A stretch of DNA of 64,000 nt, taken from Dicyema japonicum (Eukaryota; Dicyemida; Rhombozoa; Dicyemidae). How positions within the stretch are numbered: position 1 is the first letter of the stretch; each line of letters starts with the position of its first letter. This document shows, one piece after another, positions 23,281-36,215 of this stretch. A program made the translations under genes and the position numbers. The notes below the pieces were generated by a model. It did not search any database, was not told the DNA's origin, and was given only the letters and a program-made list of their open reading frames with translations. The DNA is taken from positions 62,001 through 126,000 of the forward strand of contig RDEW01000027.1 of the NCBI GenBank assembly GCA_011109175.1, read 5' to 3'.

Positions 23281-25990
23281 TGGTAGAAACGGGGACGGTC
23301 TCATTCTCCATAGATTTCCCGCATTTTCTAGATAGTCAGATATAGAGAGTGAAAGCGGACTGCCGATTTTTATTGCCCACTGTAGAAATGACTTCACTCT
23401 CCACCTTAGGTGTTCTTTAACATTCAATACGTTATCCACAGTTTTCTTATTTATTATTTTCAACGCAGCAAGTTGTGCGGCTTCTAATTTTTGAGACGAC
23501 GATTCAGAAATCATCGAGCTCCAGGAGGGACATGCGTATTCGATTACTGGCAGTATGTATTGTCTGTAAATTTTCTGTAGTAAAAAGGTGTTGTGCCCGA
23601 TTGGTGATCGGGACAAAATTTTCAGTATGTTGGTCCTCCTCCTGACTTTGGTAATAACGTCATTGACGTGTTGGCCGAATGTCAGGAGAGTATCCAACTT
23701 TAATCCTAGTATTGTTGGAGACCTATTCATAGGAATTTCATATCCAAACAATTTGATTTTGGGAGAGTATAATGATCTTCTATATGTAGAAAAAATTGTT
23801 ATAAATGACTTTCCTGTAGAAACTTCCAGTCGATTTGATATGAGCCAGTGTTCCAACATACCAATATAACTTTGAAGTTTTATCCATCCTTTCTCATATT
23901 AGAGTCTCTCGTCGCAAGAACAATATCATCTGCGTATGAGAGTATCAATGTATCGGGATCATCATTGGTGGGAAGGTCATTGGTGTACAAGTTGAAGAGC
24001 AGGGGAGAGAGAGGTGAACCTTGAGGGACATCATTCGCCAATAAACGGGATTTAGATTTTCTGTTGTCCAACATCACTTGTCCTCTTCTTCCATTTAGAA
24101 AGTTCGACAGCCATCTTTTAATGTTTGGATTTATAAGAGTGTCAGAAATTTTCTCTATAAGTAGCGTCCGGGACACGGAGTCGAATGCTTTCTTCAAGTC
24201 TATTGAAGCCATTATGGTCCTTTTATGTGGTTTTGGATAGGAGAATCCATCAGATATATATTGAGTTAATTTTGTTAAGTGAGTCGTAGTAGAATGATTT
24301 TCACAGAATCCATGCTGGAATACTCGATTTGGTACAATATCTTTGATTCGTGTTAAGATTAATTTTTCTAAAATTCGGGACATCGCACATAGTATTGCAA
24401 TTGGACGATAAGAAGAGGGATCGTTTGCAGGTTTGTTTGGCTTCCGAATTGGCAGAATTATGGATTTCTTCCATATAGAAGGTATCATATATTGTTCACA
24501 GATAGAGTATAAACGTATTATAGGAATTTGGTTGCTTTTTCACCAAGATGTTTCAGTTCCATCATCGAGACATTGTCAGCACCTCGGGAACGGGAGTTTT
24601 TGGCATCCATGATTGCGTTTCGAACTTCTTGCGGAGTAAAGACAATCAAATCATATGATGGATACAACTTCTTCTTGTAGACTCTGTGTTCCCTCGAAAA
24701 ATATTTATGGCTGATTCCGACATAGTGCTTCATTAAAATATTTAGGTCTATGTTGCTACATCCCTGTCCGTGGAGGTCTTTCTCAGAGCCTTCATTGCAT
24801 TTTCTCAAATATTTAATTTTCCTCCATATAAGCGTCTCGGATGTATTTGGCGATAGAAAATCAATAAGTGATGCCCATCGCTTCTTGTTTCTAGACTGGG
24901 TAACTTGTTTAATTTGTATATTTAAGGTTTTCATTTTTTTGGAAATCGTCATTTGATACTTACTTTTGCTTCTTTAATTTATTTCTTTCTCTGATAAGTG
25001 TTTTTGTATGCATATTATAATATGTATTCCTTGTTTGATAGCATCCTATTGGAATAAATAGTTTTCTTGCTTTGAGTATAATGTCCGTGAAAGTTTTGAT
25101 CCATGTGGTCAATTGATGAGAATATCAATGTGTAAAATACTTCCATATTGGTGTCGATGTAATTAGAGAAGTTGGACCAATCTACGCTTTCAAAGTTTAA
25201 AAAAGTGTAATTCTGTCAGATAAATTTGTTTTCAGTGTTTATTTTCATCATAATAGGGTTGTGATCACTTCTTGGTTTATATTTTACAGTCCAGTTGATG
25301 AGGGGAAACATTGATGGGGAACATGAGGAGTGGTCAGGGGATGTAGGTTTGTCTCCTTTTCGAGTAGGTGTTCTTGTATTGCTTACGGTGTTATTCAATA
25401 TACAAAATTGTTCCAAATTTCTACCAGTAGGTTTCCTCTACTGTCTGGTTTCTAGCCTTCATACCATAATTGATGTTTGGCGTTGATGTCACCGCATAGT
25501 AGTACGTTTTTGAGGTTTGAGAATATCTGTAGGTTAGGGTAGTACCCACTTGGACAGGAGGTATTAGGGGGAATATATACATTGACAATATTTATAGTTT
25601 TCCTAGGAATTCTAAAATTTATGCCAATTAGTTCCAAAGGGTCATATTCTAGATAGAGTTTTCTGATTTTGTTTGAAACATCTTCATATTGAATTCCATT
25701 TCTTATTAGTGTCATTAGTCCTCCACCAAGCTTAATCTTTCTGTCTTTACGGATAATGGAGTATCCGGAAAAGGTTAGGGTTCGTATGTTTGCTTTTAGT
25801 TTTGTCTCTTGGACTAGAGCAATGTCAATTTCATTACTATTGAGTAAGTGGCGGACTTCCAGCACCTTGTTTCGTATTCCGTTAATATTGATCTGGACCA
25901 GGTTGATTTCAGGGCCTGGGTTGGATTCGACGTCACCACACAAAATTAGAGCGTACCTAAAAAACCATCCTCTTTCATAGATAGGAATAG
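23260..25990 (-). mobile_element. CR1/L2-like LINE with 2A-headed endonuclease ORF, nearly full length
   Basis: Minus strand. The ORF starts with L-I-L-C-G-D-V-E-S-N-P-G-P (2A octet at 25911-25934), then the AP endonuclease: L-V-Q-I-N-I-N-G-I-R-N-K, V-Q-E-T-K, V-Y-I-P-P, C-G-D-I-N-A-K-H and finally S-D-H-N-P-I. The RT lies in 24488-23880: R-P-I-A-I-L, I-D-L-K-K-A-F-D-S-V, V-P-Q-G-S-P-L-S-P-L-L-F-N-L-Y and L-S-Y-A-D-D with catalytic aspartates intact. The thumb and tail are in 23859-23260. A TAG after Y-E-G near 25450 and about four frameshifts break it, so it is dead but recent enough for every block to be readable. It is the best reference copy of the 2A family here. Confidence 0.85.
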
Positions 25991-25999
25991 GGAAAGTGT

Positions 26000-26450
26000 A
26001 GTTCTTTTCAACATCATGTGATGCACAACACCACCATACAGGTGAAAGACATTTATTAAAAATTTCGGATTAATTTATTTTGGTTTTATTGCACATTTAA
26101 ATTAATTTACATTTTTAATTTAAAGTCTTACAGTGCCACCTGGTTAGAAAGAGGACCGAAATTTCTATTGCACATGAAAGAAAGATTTGTGAAATAAAAA
26201 AATAAATCTAAAATGACTCTCAAATTATTCCATATTTGTGAAATAAAAATTAATCTTTATTTAAGAATTTCGACACTTAGAAATTCTTTAAAATCGTGAA
26301 AATGGAAAAACTGTGAAACCATGATTAACAAGTCAAGACAACCAGGTGGTAAACATCATCAACTTGATAAATCACTTGTTGAATGGATTTCAAGGATGGA
26401 TACAATCAATGGTTTTATTACTGAAGATATCAGCACTTCAAAAGCTAAAG
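26000..26450. other. AT-rich DNA, no gene
   Basis: A short open frame at 26321-26578 runs into the Tigger terminal repeat and resembles no protein. Confidence 0.35.
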
Positions 26451-27943
26451 TACAGTCAAGTCTCTCAAATCTGCCAACTTCGGGGATCGGCTTAATCTGC
26501 CGGATTCAGAGAGTATTAATTTTTTTATCCATTAATAATGTAAATCAAAAAATTAATCATAAGCAAAAGAATCAGTAAGTTTTGATTTGTTTCTTTTTAG
26601 AGTTCGGATCATTGCAGATCCAAGCTTTTTAATAGACTCAGGATTTTCGACATTAAAGAATTTTTTTGATTATAGATTTTTTAATTTATTTAAGGCTAGA
26701 CCTATCTATCTTGTTCCAAGCATAATATGTGAATAATATTGGATCTTTTAAGTTTAATTTTTTGTATGCAAAATAGAGATTTATCCCAGCTTCAATTTTC
26801 TGAATAATATTAGAAAATTTAAGAGAATTGAAATTGCATTTGTACGATTTGATTATACCCTGATCCAGTGGTTGCAAAAACGACGTTGTATTCGCTGGTA
26901 GAAATATTATTTCAATTTGGTTTAATTCAAACAAAACCTAATGTATTCTTATGTGCAGGACATTTATCTACAGCAATTTCCCATTTCAAAAGAAATTGAT
27001 TAATAATTCGGATATCCATCCATGTTTTTTGAATTAGAATATGTGACATATTTTTTAATATCAAAATTTTTGAAATATCTAGGATTTTTAAACATTCTTA
27101 TAAGTAAGGGTGTTTGTTTATCTGTAACGTCCACATTTGTACATAACATGACTGAAACTCTGTCTTTCAACACTTTATAACCTGATTAAAGGTTTTTACA
27201 AACACTTTTGGACGGTATCATTTTGTAAATAAACTAGTTTCGTCGGCATTATAAACATTTTGATCTCCTTAGAGATTGATTTTATTTTTGATTAATTCAA
27301 TAAAATCTGATACCACATTAGAGTCAAAATTTAAAGTTGTAGATTCTCCATGCATATTTTGTAACTTCAAACCATTCCTCTTTTTAAATTTAACAAGCCA
27401 CCCCTTGCTTCTTTTGAAATCAGGGATCTCTTGTTTCAATGCAAATGTTTTGGCTTTCTCAGTAATAATATAATCGTTCGAAATGGCTCCATTAACATCC
27501 ATTGAATTAACCCAAGAAATCGTATCATAATCGATTTCACTAAACTTTAAATATTCTTTGCGAGAAATGTTATATCGTAGGTCATTCAACATATTTTTAG
27601 ATCCTCTTTTACTTCTCAGATTATCGATAAGTGCATATATTTTTTGGAAAAAAAATTATAAAATTTTTATAGAAGGAAATTCAATATTCGATTCAATAAA
27701 CATTAAAATGGCAATTTTTTGTTTGTTTTTTATTTGTGTACAGTTACGTTTCATGAAAACAACAATAGACAATGTTAATAAGTTAATTATTTAACTATAA
27801 AATTATTTAAAAAATCATTTAAAATTAAGAGACATGGCGTATTCATTTAAAAAATCTGGCGGATTCAAAAAATTTTGTTAGAAAAAATGGCGTATTCAAG
27901 AATTTATTAGCAGTAATTGGCGGATTCGAGAGACTTTACTGTA
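26451..27943 (-). mobile_element. Tigger/pogo DNA transposon with both terminal repeats
   Basis: The 27-bp terminal inverted repeats at 26451-26477 and 27917-27943 match at about 24 of 27 positions. Their outer ends are TA-CAGT, consistent with TA target duplication of the Tc1/mariner-pogo superfamily. The transposase runs on the minus strand: CENP-B-type DNA binding in 27592-27269 (S-K-G-W-L-V-K-F-K-K-R-N) and the DDE end in 26934-26686 (L-P-A-N-T-T-S-F-L-Q-P-L-D-Q-G-I). The stretch between has stops and lost blocks, so it is inactive. Repeated ggcggattc/ggcgtattc units lie inside the right end and may be transposase sites. Confidence 0.85.
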
Positions 27944-29243
27944 TTTGATGAAAAGTTTGGAATCGATGATGTTGAATTTACTAAAGGCTGGCTACACAGA
28001 TTTGAAGAAAGGTTTAATTTTAAACTTAAAGTTCTTTACGCAAAAGCTAACAGCTTAACAAAAGATGAAAGTAATTTGAATAGACAAAATATGATTCAGT
28101 TAAATTGGACATCACCCTATACTTAAAACGCTCTACTCACAGTACATCGAACCATGCATTTCATATGCGTGTACTTCATGGAGACCACTGGCCTCTTATA
28201 CGAACATCCAGAAAATTTCCGCAACCCAGAAAAGAGCCTTCAAACTAACGGAGAGATGGTACACAAGGGAAAACATTAAATCACCGACGCCCATGGAGAA
28301 AGTAATCAAAAAAAACAAAAATGGACACCAATGCCAAAAAGAAAGTGCTCGTCCGCAACGAACTTGTGTAGGCTCAAGGGATCAACACCGAGCAAAGATG
28401 AGTTGACCCTGACGTATCGCTAAACGTGGAAGAAACTGGACTTTTTTTTCAATCTTTTCCTTCTAGAACAATTTCATCAAAGATAAAAAATGCATAAAGC
28501 AATCAAAAGTGAGGATCACTATAGCTCTCTGTACTAATGCAACTTAACAATAAAAATTAAACTTTTTGTTATTGGACATAGTAAAAGACGAGATTTTTAA
28601 AAGATTTGAAAAATATTTGCAAATAAAAGGGCTAGGCTGACAGAACTCTTAAATGTTTTCAATTAAAATTTTCGGAAAAAAGTTTTTTTTACTGATTGAT
28701 AATGCTCCAAACTACGATTATCAATTTTTTGAAAACATTGAAATTTTATTCCTTCCAAAAAAACGCAACCTCAACTAATGGACGCAGGAATAATCAAGAA
28801 CTTTAAGCATTATTATAGAAAAAGGCTTATTTTGGATTATATGGAAGCCTTTGATTTGGAAAAGATTTTTTGTGAATTTATGGAAGGCCATCATTATGGT
28901 ATTTCACGCATGAAATAAAATAAAGAAGGCACAACAAAAAATTGTTTTAAAATACAGGGACAATATAATGTCTCGATTCATCTGCTATAAGATCCTGTTT
29001 TGGATGTGTACAAAAAAGATCTGGAAAACTTGCTAATAAGGAAGAAATAACTCATACAGAAACTCTCGACAAGAATAAAATCTTAATCATTTTTTGTGAA
29101 GGTTATAACGCCGACTATGAAATTATTGATGCTGAAATGGAGAGACTGATGTAGAAATTTCGCCAATACAATTACTTTCACAATTCGAAAGGCATCTAAA
29201 TTTTTTTTGTTCAGATTAATGAGGGTTTACTGTATTTTTCTCT
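27944..29243 (+). pseudogene. second Tigger relic, interrupted by a LINE tail
   Basis: Plus strand, directly abutting the previous element. It has the DNA-binding half at 27940-28120 (F-T-K-G-W-L-H-R-F-E-E-R) and the DDE half at about 28690-28900 (L-I-D-N-A-P-N-Y-D, then M-D-A-G-I-I-K-N-F-K). Between them (about 28126-28440) sits a LINE C-terminal fragment, L-Y-S-Q-Y-I-E-P-C-I-S-Y. The right end near 29230 (gtttactgta) resembles the Tigger terminus. Confidence 0.65.
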
Positions 29244-30575
29244 GACCCTACTCCACCTTCAAATTTGCCTCCACGCCAGATACATCTGACTGGTCTCTGA
29301 GAGCAATCGTTTTGATTGTTACCTTCCTACTGTCACAAATTTTCTTCAGAAACTTTGGGTAAATAAATATTTGTCCGTCATATTGTTCAATAATATTAGA
29401 AATAAGTGGAAATGTGTATATTCTGTAAAATGTGGGTACGCCACTTCCTCAGCCTGGCCAATAAACTACAAGACTGACAAATTATCGTACAAAAAGATAA
29501 AAAGTTTAAAGAACATATATTCTGGTAGATATCGCAGTCACTTAATCGATTCTATTGTTTTTAAGCGCTCTTCGGGGTTGATTAATGTTCCATACTAATC
29601 CGTTCAAGGAGTTTAACAGAGATTAAACAATCATAAAATATTACAGATAAGTGATATCCACTAAAAAATCAGACACTTGGTTGATAGCAGAACCAGTTTA
29701 TACATTTTTGGTTGATAGAAAAACCACAATCAGACAATTGATTGATAGCAGAACCAGTTTATATGAGCCATTTTTCACTAATCAATGGTTATTTGGCAAA
29801 TAACGTCGAATGACAGAATTAATCATTTTTAGATTCAGGAGTTAATGCACAAAAAACTAATTTTAGCAAAAATAGATAGATTAAATAATTTTTTCTTTAT
29901 CTTGCCTTCGGCTTTTATAAATTCTTATATTAAAACGCAACTAAAAAAAGTTATCTCGTCGCGTCTGCAACACCGTGGACAATTTTTACTGTTAGATTCT
30001 TCCACACTCTCCTTGAGAAAAGATTATTCGGAAAACGTCTAAATCGTCTGCATTTTCGAGTTTCTTATTACAGTCACAAGATCTTGGTGAATAGCAATGG
30101 GGAGAAAGTAGCATGAATGTCCGCGGTTTTCACAACTGCTCTGGAAGTAAGCTTCCATAGCATTTTTTTCAGGAACTGCTTCATCTATTCATAGGATATT
30201 TTAAAATAACTTCCACCTTTCCCATTCTCATGGTTAATTATTTTTTGTATTTTTTTATCAATTCTTTTCTACTAATGGATCACTTGATGGCAGAGGGCTT
30301 AAACGAACCCAGAAAATGTGTGTTTTGTCGCAGGATTTATTAAAATACGAAGTTTCTATTTGTTATTTACAAAAAAAAATAAATTATCAAAAGACGATTA
30401 AGAAATAAGAAAAATACGCCTTTTCTTTTCTACAATCGGACTGTCGGCATCACGGCCTCAGAATCGCAATCCATAGAGACCTTATGGAACGATTAACCAA
30501 ATATAGATGATCGTATCACGGTCTTGCAGCTCAAATATGGGAAAGACACCAACTCATTAATCTCGATAATCAACA
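29244..30575. other. no gene recognised; contains a short tandem repeat
   Basis: Open frames at 29371-29598 and 29845-30042 show no family motif. Two 36-bp near-identical units (29667-29702 and 29728-29763) form a repeat of period 61 bp. Confidence 0.4.
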
Positions 30576-30579
30576 TAAA

Positions 30580-31100
30580 GGAGCGATGGATGCTAAAATT
30601 TCTGAATTGTTTAGCGACTTATACGCCTCGTTCATATCCGCTACCGCGAAGTCTCTTCCACCTGTCTATTATTCATTGCTGGTGACTTGAAAACTAAGGT
30701 CGGAATAGCAAAGAAAGGGGATGATTGCATTCCAGCTCATGGTAGAAACATAAGGACAGTAACTAAAAAAGTTTTGAAATTATTATAACCTATTCTTGTG
30801 CAACACTGTAATTCCAGACATTTAAATATTTCGACTGGAACTAGAGAAGATGAATTTGGAGACCCAGTTTATATGCAATCAAATTGACTGCATTCTTTGT
30901 AGAAAGGATAAGTGCGGGTTACTAACCCAAGCAAGATCGTATGGTGGGTCAACAACAAATACTGACCACAAATTGGAGGCTGTCTGTTTCTACTTAAAAG
31001 TAACTTTGCTATTATTTGATCCACCAGAACTAAACAACAACAAACAACAACGATTTATTGACAAAAGAGTTAAGGAGATTTCTGGAGGGTATTACATCTG
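30580..31100 (+). pseudogene. RTE-like LINE endonuclease (left half of split element)
   Basis: Plus strand. F-I-A-G-D-L-K-T-K-V-G, H-G-R-N-I-R, then N-Q-I-D-C-I-L-C-R-K-D and T-N-T-D-H-K-L, the last blocks of an AP endonuclease (N-Q-I-D-Y-I and S-D-H). Its reverse transcriptase reappears at 33240-34960 beyond an inserted minus-strand LINE. Confidence 0.65.
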
Positions 31101-31129
31101 AGTCCTACCATAAGGCTTGGACTTCACAC

Positions 31130-33240
31130 CTGGACCCTTCCTCCTTTTTTTATTATTAATCTTTTTCAGGACGTTTCTCCCAGCTTTATATACGTGTCCT
31201 GGACCTTTGATCTCCTCCTGAAACCATTGATCCGATCCTCCACAATCTTGCTAATCGGTTCTAAGAGCTTGTTTTCGTCCTCGCTTAGACAGTCTTTCAG
31301 TTTCTTGTTTAAGGAGAGCTTAATTGCAGCTCTTCTAGTCTTCTCTAGGAGGGATAAGATGTTGTCCCTCTTCGGAAAAAAGAACCATCCCCCGCACCCA
31401 CAAAGTAGGCTAGGGAGAATAACTCCCTTGAAGATAAACAGGTAAGTGTCACGGCTAACGTGTAACTTCCGTGTACATAGGAGCGACTGAAAGGCTCTCT
31501 TTCTCCTCCCCTTTATGTCGTCCATGTAATCTCCTGCGTGTCCATAGTCGACCCCCAGGTAGCGCAGACTGTGTGAATTGTTTACTCCCAGTGTGTATTC
31601 TTGTTTCAGGTGCTTTTTCAAACTGCTTATTCGGAGTGCGCAAGATTTTTCAGCAGAGAGCTTTAGCCCTCTCAAGTTGCACCAATGCTCAATCTGGTCG
31701 ACATACTCCCGGATTCTTCCTTCGGATATAGAAGATTTTAGAGATGTGTCCACCACGCATAAATAAGAAGACTAGTATTAATATTCCTCGGACGTGGAAA
31801 ACTCGCCATAAATATATTAAACAAAATAAAGCTCGATACTGAACCTTGAGGTACTTCTCTTTTGAATGATATTGCATCAGATATATATCCACACACCTTC
31901 ACAAAAGATTGTCTTTCCTGAAGATAATTTCTTAGGCAAACAAATAGATATCTTGGAACACATGCTGATACAAGCTGCTTTAACAACGCTTCATGGCATA
32001 CACTGTCGAATGCTTTCGAGATATCAAGACATAATAAGTTTATTTGTCTCTTGGAATCCTTTGCTTTCATGATTTCAGAATTCAGTAGAAAGAAACAGTC
32101 TGCACAGCCTCTTCCGGGACGAAAACCCCACTGCTCCGGAATCAGAAAGTCGTTTTCTTCTATATGTCTGCTTAGCCTTTTGAAAATGATACGTTCAATC
32201 ACTTTCGCGAAAGAACATATTAAGCTAATTGGTCTGTAGCTTGCCGGATCTCTCTTTGGCTTCCCTGGTTTTGGAATCATCCTCACAACCGCTTTCTTTC
32301 ATATTAAAGGCAAGTGGCCAAGTCATAAACACCCATCATAAAGACATCGCAGACTGTCAAACAAAAATCCGGACCCTCTTTGATAAGTTTTATTGATATG
32401 TGGTCATATCCTGGAGCATTGACCTTGCATTCCCTGATAGCTGTCATCACTTCAAAGATACTGACAGTGCTATCAGCAATAGGTAGTACCTCGTCGGAGT
32501 GTTTAAATATATCGGCAGACACCTTCTTTTTGTCATCAGGGATCAAACTAAACGGATCCACACCCCGAATTTTTTGGAGCTGATCCCTGAATATCGAAGG
32601 TGTTTTCTCCGTTATGCATACTCCCCCGTCTGGTTTATCCAGTATAATTTTTTCTCCACCCGACTTCGGACACATTATCTTCTGATAGTATTTCCAAAAA
32701 GAGGGATTCTTCATATCAATTTTTGCAGCCTCAGCCCTCCATATACGGTCAGTCTCCTCCTTCCATATATTGCTGATTGCTTCCTTCATCATCCTGATTC
32801 TGGCTGATATAAATCCCCCGTATATTTTGTCAACACAACGGTATTGCTTTGCCCTTAGGCGATTCCTTTCCCGAATAAGCCTCATAATAATTGGCGACAC
32901 AAAATAATGATTTTTTTGAGATAACCCTTCGTGAATACATATGAAGATATGACTGCAGTATATTTGTTAATTCTCTACTTGCAGCATTGATACCTTCTAT
33001 GGTTGAAAACTCTCTCGGTAGAACACACAAATTATTAGATATGAAGACCGTATAGTGGGCCCAATCCAAGTTAGATGTGTTGAACTTCAAGAAGACATCT
33101 TCCATAACATCTGGTCTCAAAGTAATAACTAGTTCTTGTGGAATATGCTCACTCCCGATATCCTATAGAGTTTTTGGCTTTCCCACATACACAGATAAAG
33201 CTGGCGATACTAGGAATACGCCGAGTTTGTCGCCACCATG
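31130..33240 (-). pseudogene. Jockey/CR1-like LINE inserted into the RTE relic
   Basis: Minus strand. Endonuclease end (E-H-I-P-Q-E-L-V-I-T-L, about 33150), a linker, then RT in 32286-31738: M-I-P-K-P-G-K-P-K-R-D-P-A-S-Y-R-P-I, G-F-R-P-G-R-G-C-A-D, L-D-I-S-K-A-F-D-S-V and E-V-P-Q-G-S-V-S. The catalytic loop is destroyed, reading Y-A-W-W-T across a frameshift at about 31755. The thumb follows in 31756-31166 (L-R-G-L-K-L-S-A-E-K-S). 5' truncated within the endonuclease. Confidence 0.75.
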
Positions 33241-34960
33241 ATAAGAAAAATGATTTGGGTCATCCGACGTAAGGATCACAAAGAACTAAAAACATTCTTG
33301 AAAGAGATATAATGTTGGAAAAATAGGAAAACTAGTTGACAACGATACTGTGTTCAATAATATACCCACGAGCCGCCAATAGGAGCTCTTTATGACGAAA
33401 CATAAAATGATCACAAAAAGTGCTAGTAACCTGCAAAAAACAAGGGAAAGATAACGACCCAGTATTGAAAATTATCCTTAAATGAAAAAGACCTACGCTT
33501 AAAAATTAAAAACTTTAAATCTTTGGATATTGTAAGAGCACGAAAACAGAAAAAAAATTATTTTACAAAAATAAACAAAAAGAACATGAAAACAAAATTA
33601 TTTTCAATGCCTTGGATTAATTGCTTTTGATTAATTATCACGACTGTTTTTACTTTTTAAATGAAGTGAGTTCTGCCTAAGCTGAGGTTAAACTAATAGA
33701 AACATACTCTTTGGCAGCAGGGATGTTGTTGTGTGTTGGTACAAAAGTCACAGCGAGAAAGAGAACATTAAAAGCACTCGAAGAAATCGAAAAGTATAAA
33801 ATTGCATTAAAATGTTCAAAACTATCCGAATCCTCAACCGTGAAAAACTACAAAATGAGATCATGACAACGATGACAAAATAGTCATTTGTCCGAGTAGA
33901 AAAATTGAACTGATATCCGAACATTTCTGCAATCAATTCAATAAATATATAAAAAATCTTTGGAGAACTGAGAAAGATGCCAAAAAACTAAGGATGCAAT
34001 CACAAACCTTAACAACGGAAGATCTGCAGGACCAGATAACGTCTCAACCGAGCTTTTAAGACTTGGCACGCCAACGATAGCAATAACCGAATTTTTAATA
34101 TGTTAATAGAAACAAGGTTTTTCGAATATTTTGGATATGGTCTTCTACTTCCTTTGCATAAATTGGGGGGAACATAAAGGCCCTTTAAATAACTCATGAG
34201 TAATAATCTTCTTAACTACTTTACGGAAAAAATTATCTTTGATCTGTCTAACAGAATAAGAGAAAAAGTTGAAGACTTATTTTCGCCTAGTCATTGCTGC
34301 TTCCGGGCTGGAAGATCTATAGCAGATGCCACATGAACACATCGGTGGATTTCTACGCTATGACATAAATATCAAAAAATGACATATATTTTAGGTTTAG
34401 ACATGTCGAGGATTTTAATATCGTGAACAGAGGTAAACTTATGATGTTTTGGACAAAGAAGAAGTCAAGATTATCCGTCTCCTAATTATGAATTATTTCA
34501 CTATCTGTAGACTCAGAAGATGTAATACACGGAAAGACTTTAGTGACAGCCTCTAGAGAAAATCAGGTCATTATTTTCGAAAGAAAAATATCTCAGAACA
34601 AAAACGAGATTAAGACTTTACAACTCTTATTTTCCCAGTCCTAACTTACAATTCTGCGACTGGATGTATTTCTGAGAGTGAATTAGAAAAACTAGACTCA
34701 TTCCACCAAAATCAACTCCGAAAGAAAATAATCAATTCAAAACTATATGAAATTACACATTGCCAGAAATGGAAATTGTTTGGTCACATTCTACGATTGG
34801 GAATTGATGTTCCGGCAAATGATGTTATGAATGCGTACTGTAATTGCTATGGAATTGGTAAAAGACCGACAACTACCTTAACCATAGTTTTGAATAAAAA
34901 CCTTTTAAAACTGAGTCTAAGTCTGAGGAGGATCTAGATATAATAAGAGCTACACTTGGA
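33240..34960 (+). pseudogene. RTE-like LINE reverse transcriptase (right half of split element)
   Basis: Plus strand, many stops. N-G-R-S-A-G-P-D-N-V-S-T-E-L-L (about 34010), C-C-F-R-A-G-R-S-I-A-D-A-T (about 34285) and D-F-N-I-V-N-R, then the thumb Y-N-S-A-T-G-C-I-S. It ends in the module K-L-F-G-H-I-L-R-L and K-R-P-T-T-T-L-T-I-V-L (34740-34920) shared with the 52.7 and 54.5 kb copies. Confidence 0.65.
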
Positions 34961-34989
34961 ATAGAAAACGCTGGATGCGACTAACAAAG

Positions 34990-35270
34990 CGGGGGGTAAA
35001 ACCAAACTAACTGATTCCTTGATCCTGACACGTTCCTGCAAAACCCTCACCCAAGCACAATGATCCAGAGGTTGGTAGCTGAAGTCAATTCCAGAATCCG
35101 ACACCAAGGAGCGAAATTGTCTTCCGGTGGAATGAATAGATAGATCATTTTGAATGCCGGTCCGGCTTTGAGCGTCTCCTGAGTAAGGTGGATCCAATGC
35201 GCCACCCAAGAAAAGTAAGAGAAAACTCAATTAATTAACCACGTGGAAAGAATGTGGCACAAGAGAAAAT
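34990..35270 (-). repeat. deleted-LINE repeat, diverged copy
   Basis: Carries gatccttgacgtgt-like 3' sequence, a central aatgccggtccggc block and gtaaggtggatccaatgcgcc. Orientation as at 47185-47415. Confidence 0.6.
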
Positions 35271-35369
35271 TCTAATTAATTATTGTTTTAAAAGTTATTT
35301 ATAATATCTTTTATTAATCATTGTAAGCAGTCAATAAACTCTGAGGCTCATTTACTCGCTGCAATAGGA

Positions 35370-35890
35370 TGCTTAACAGCGACTACATGAGAAGGCACGA
35401 CGAAGTGATTGGGAACATGCGTTACACTTATGCAGAATGTATGGAGTCAAAAAGTCAAAGAAACTGAAGACGCATTCTGTCAATTCTATTTTCAGTACTC
35501 AAATAGCTGAAATCCGGGTAGATACATCTATAAAGACAGATACGCAGGTTAGTTTAATAAACCTTGTTTTCGTCCACTATAAAATGAAGAATAAGGTTGT
35601 ACTCATTGAGATTTGAACTACTTCCAAGATTATTAAAGAACACTGAAGTGGAAAAATTTATTTAATGGCTGAAGAGCTTAAACTAATGTGTGGTGCTTCA
35701 GTCAGTTTTACCTATTGTTCTAACATGGAACGGTGTCGTTTCGAAGGCCTATAAATCTCAGTTGAGGTCCATCGCAATCGTCAACTAGAACATACATTCA
35801 ATTCATTGTCCTCAAGAAGACGTTGGAGAACATGATATCAAACAAATGTTTTTTGGTGTGTCAACTCCAACAGATATATCAGAATCTACT
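35370..35890 (+). pseudogene. R2-like LINE C-terminal domain, second copy
   Basis: Plus strand with frameshifts. M-R-R-H-D-E-V-I-G-N, then I-A-E-I-R-V-D-T-S-I-K-T-D-T, then V-V-L-I-E-I, then P-I-V-L-T-W-N-G-V-V-S-K-A-Y. This is the same order as in 13350-14083 (R-H-D-K-V-V, I-K-V, I-I-E-V). The Pro-Asp of the endonuclease core is lost. Confidence 0.6.
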
Positions 35891-35924
35891 TTCTTTGATT
35901 AATTATTTTTTAATTAATTTATTA

Positions 35925-36215
35925 ACCCCGGATACACCGAAAAAGAAGTTAAAGTAAACAACTAATTAAGTGAATCCAGTGTTCCACTTCTACAGAAACA
36001 AAGTCCATCCGGAATCAGCATAAAAGGTAAGACGTCCATTACATGCAGTTATGGAAACCCCTCCAGTGGAGTGGGGAAGAGCAAATGATCTTTTTTCGTG
36101 GCGGCCTGGTACTGGGCGTCACCTAGACAGGTGGATCACATGACGCCACTCTAATAGGAAGAGAGAGGAGGAACAGACAAGCAAGCAGAAAACTTCAACC
36201 AATTAACCACTCGGT
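35925..36215 (-). repeat. deleted-LINE repeat, best copy
   Basis: About 290 bp. On the minus strand it starts near the accaca/gcgcc 5' end and contains gtggcgtcatgtgatccacc, gatcatttgctcttcccc and ccactccactggaggggt. It ends in a ttcggtgtatccggggttaat 3' tail. The 5' part matches DNA just upstream of the 2A ORF at 59.3 kb. The 3' part matches the ends after LINE stop codons at 43.97 and 53.4 kb. It looks like a LINE that kept only its two ends. Confidence 0.75.

Noticed and set aside
26321-26578. 85-codon plus-strand frame next to the Tigger element
   Set aside because: Runs through the terminal repeat, so it cannot be a host coding region as it stands.
29845-30042. 65-codon plus-strand frame with a Ser/Leu-rich end
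   Set aside because: No motif, no flanking exons of the right intron size; likely chance.
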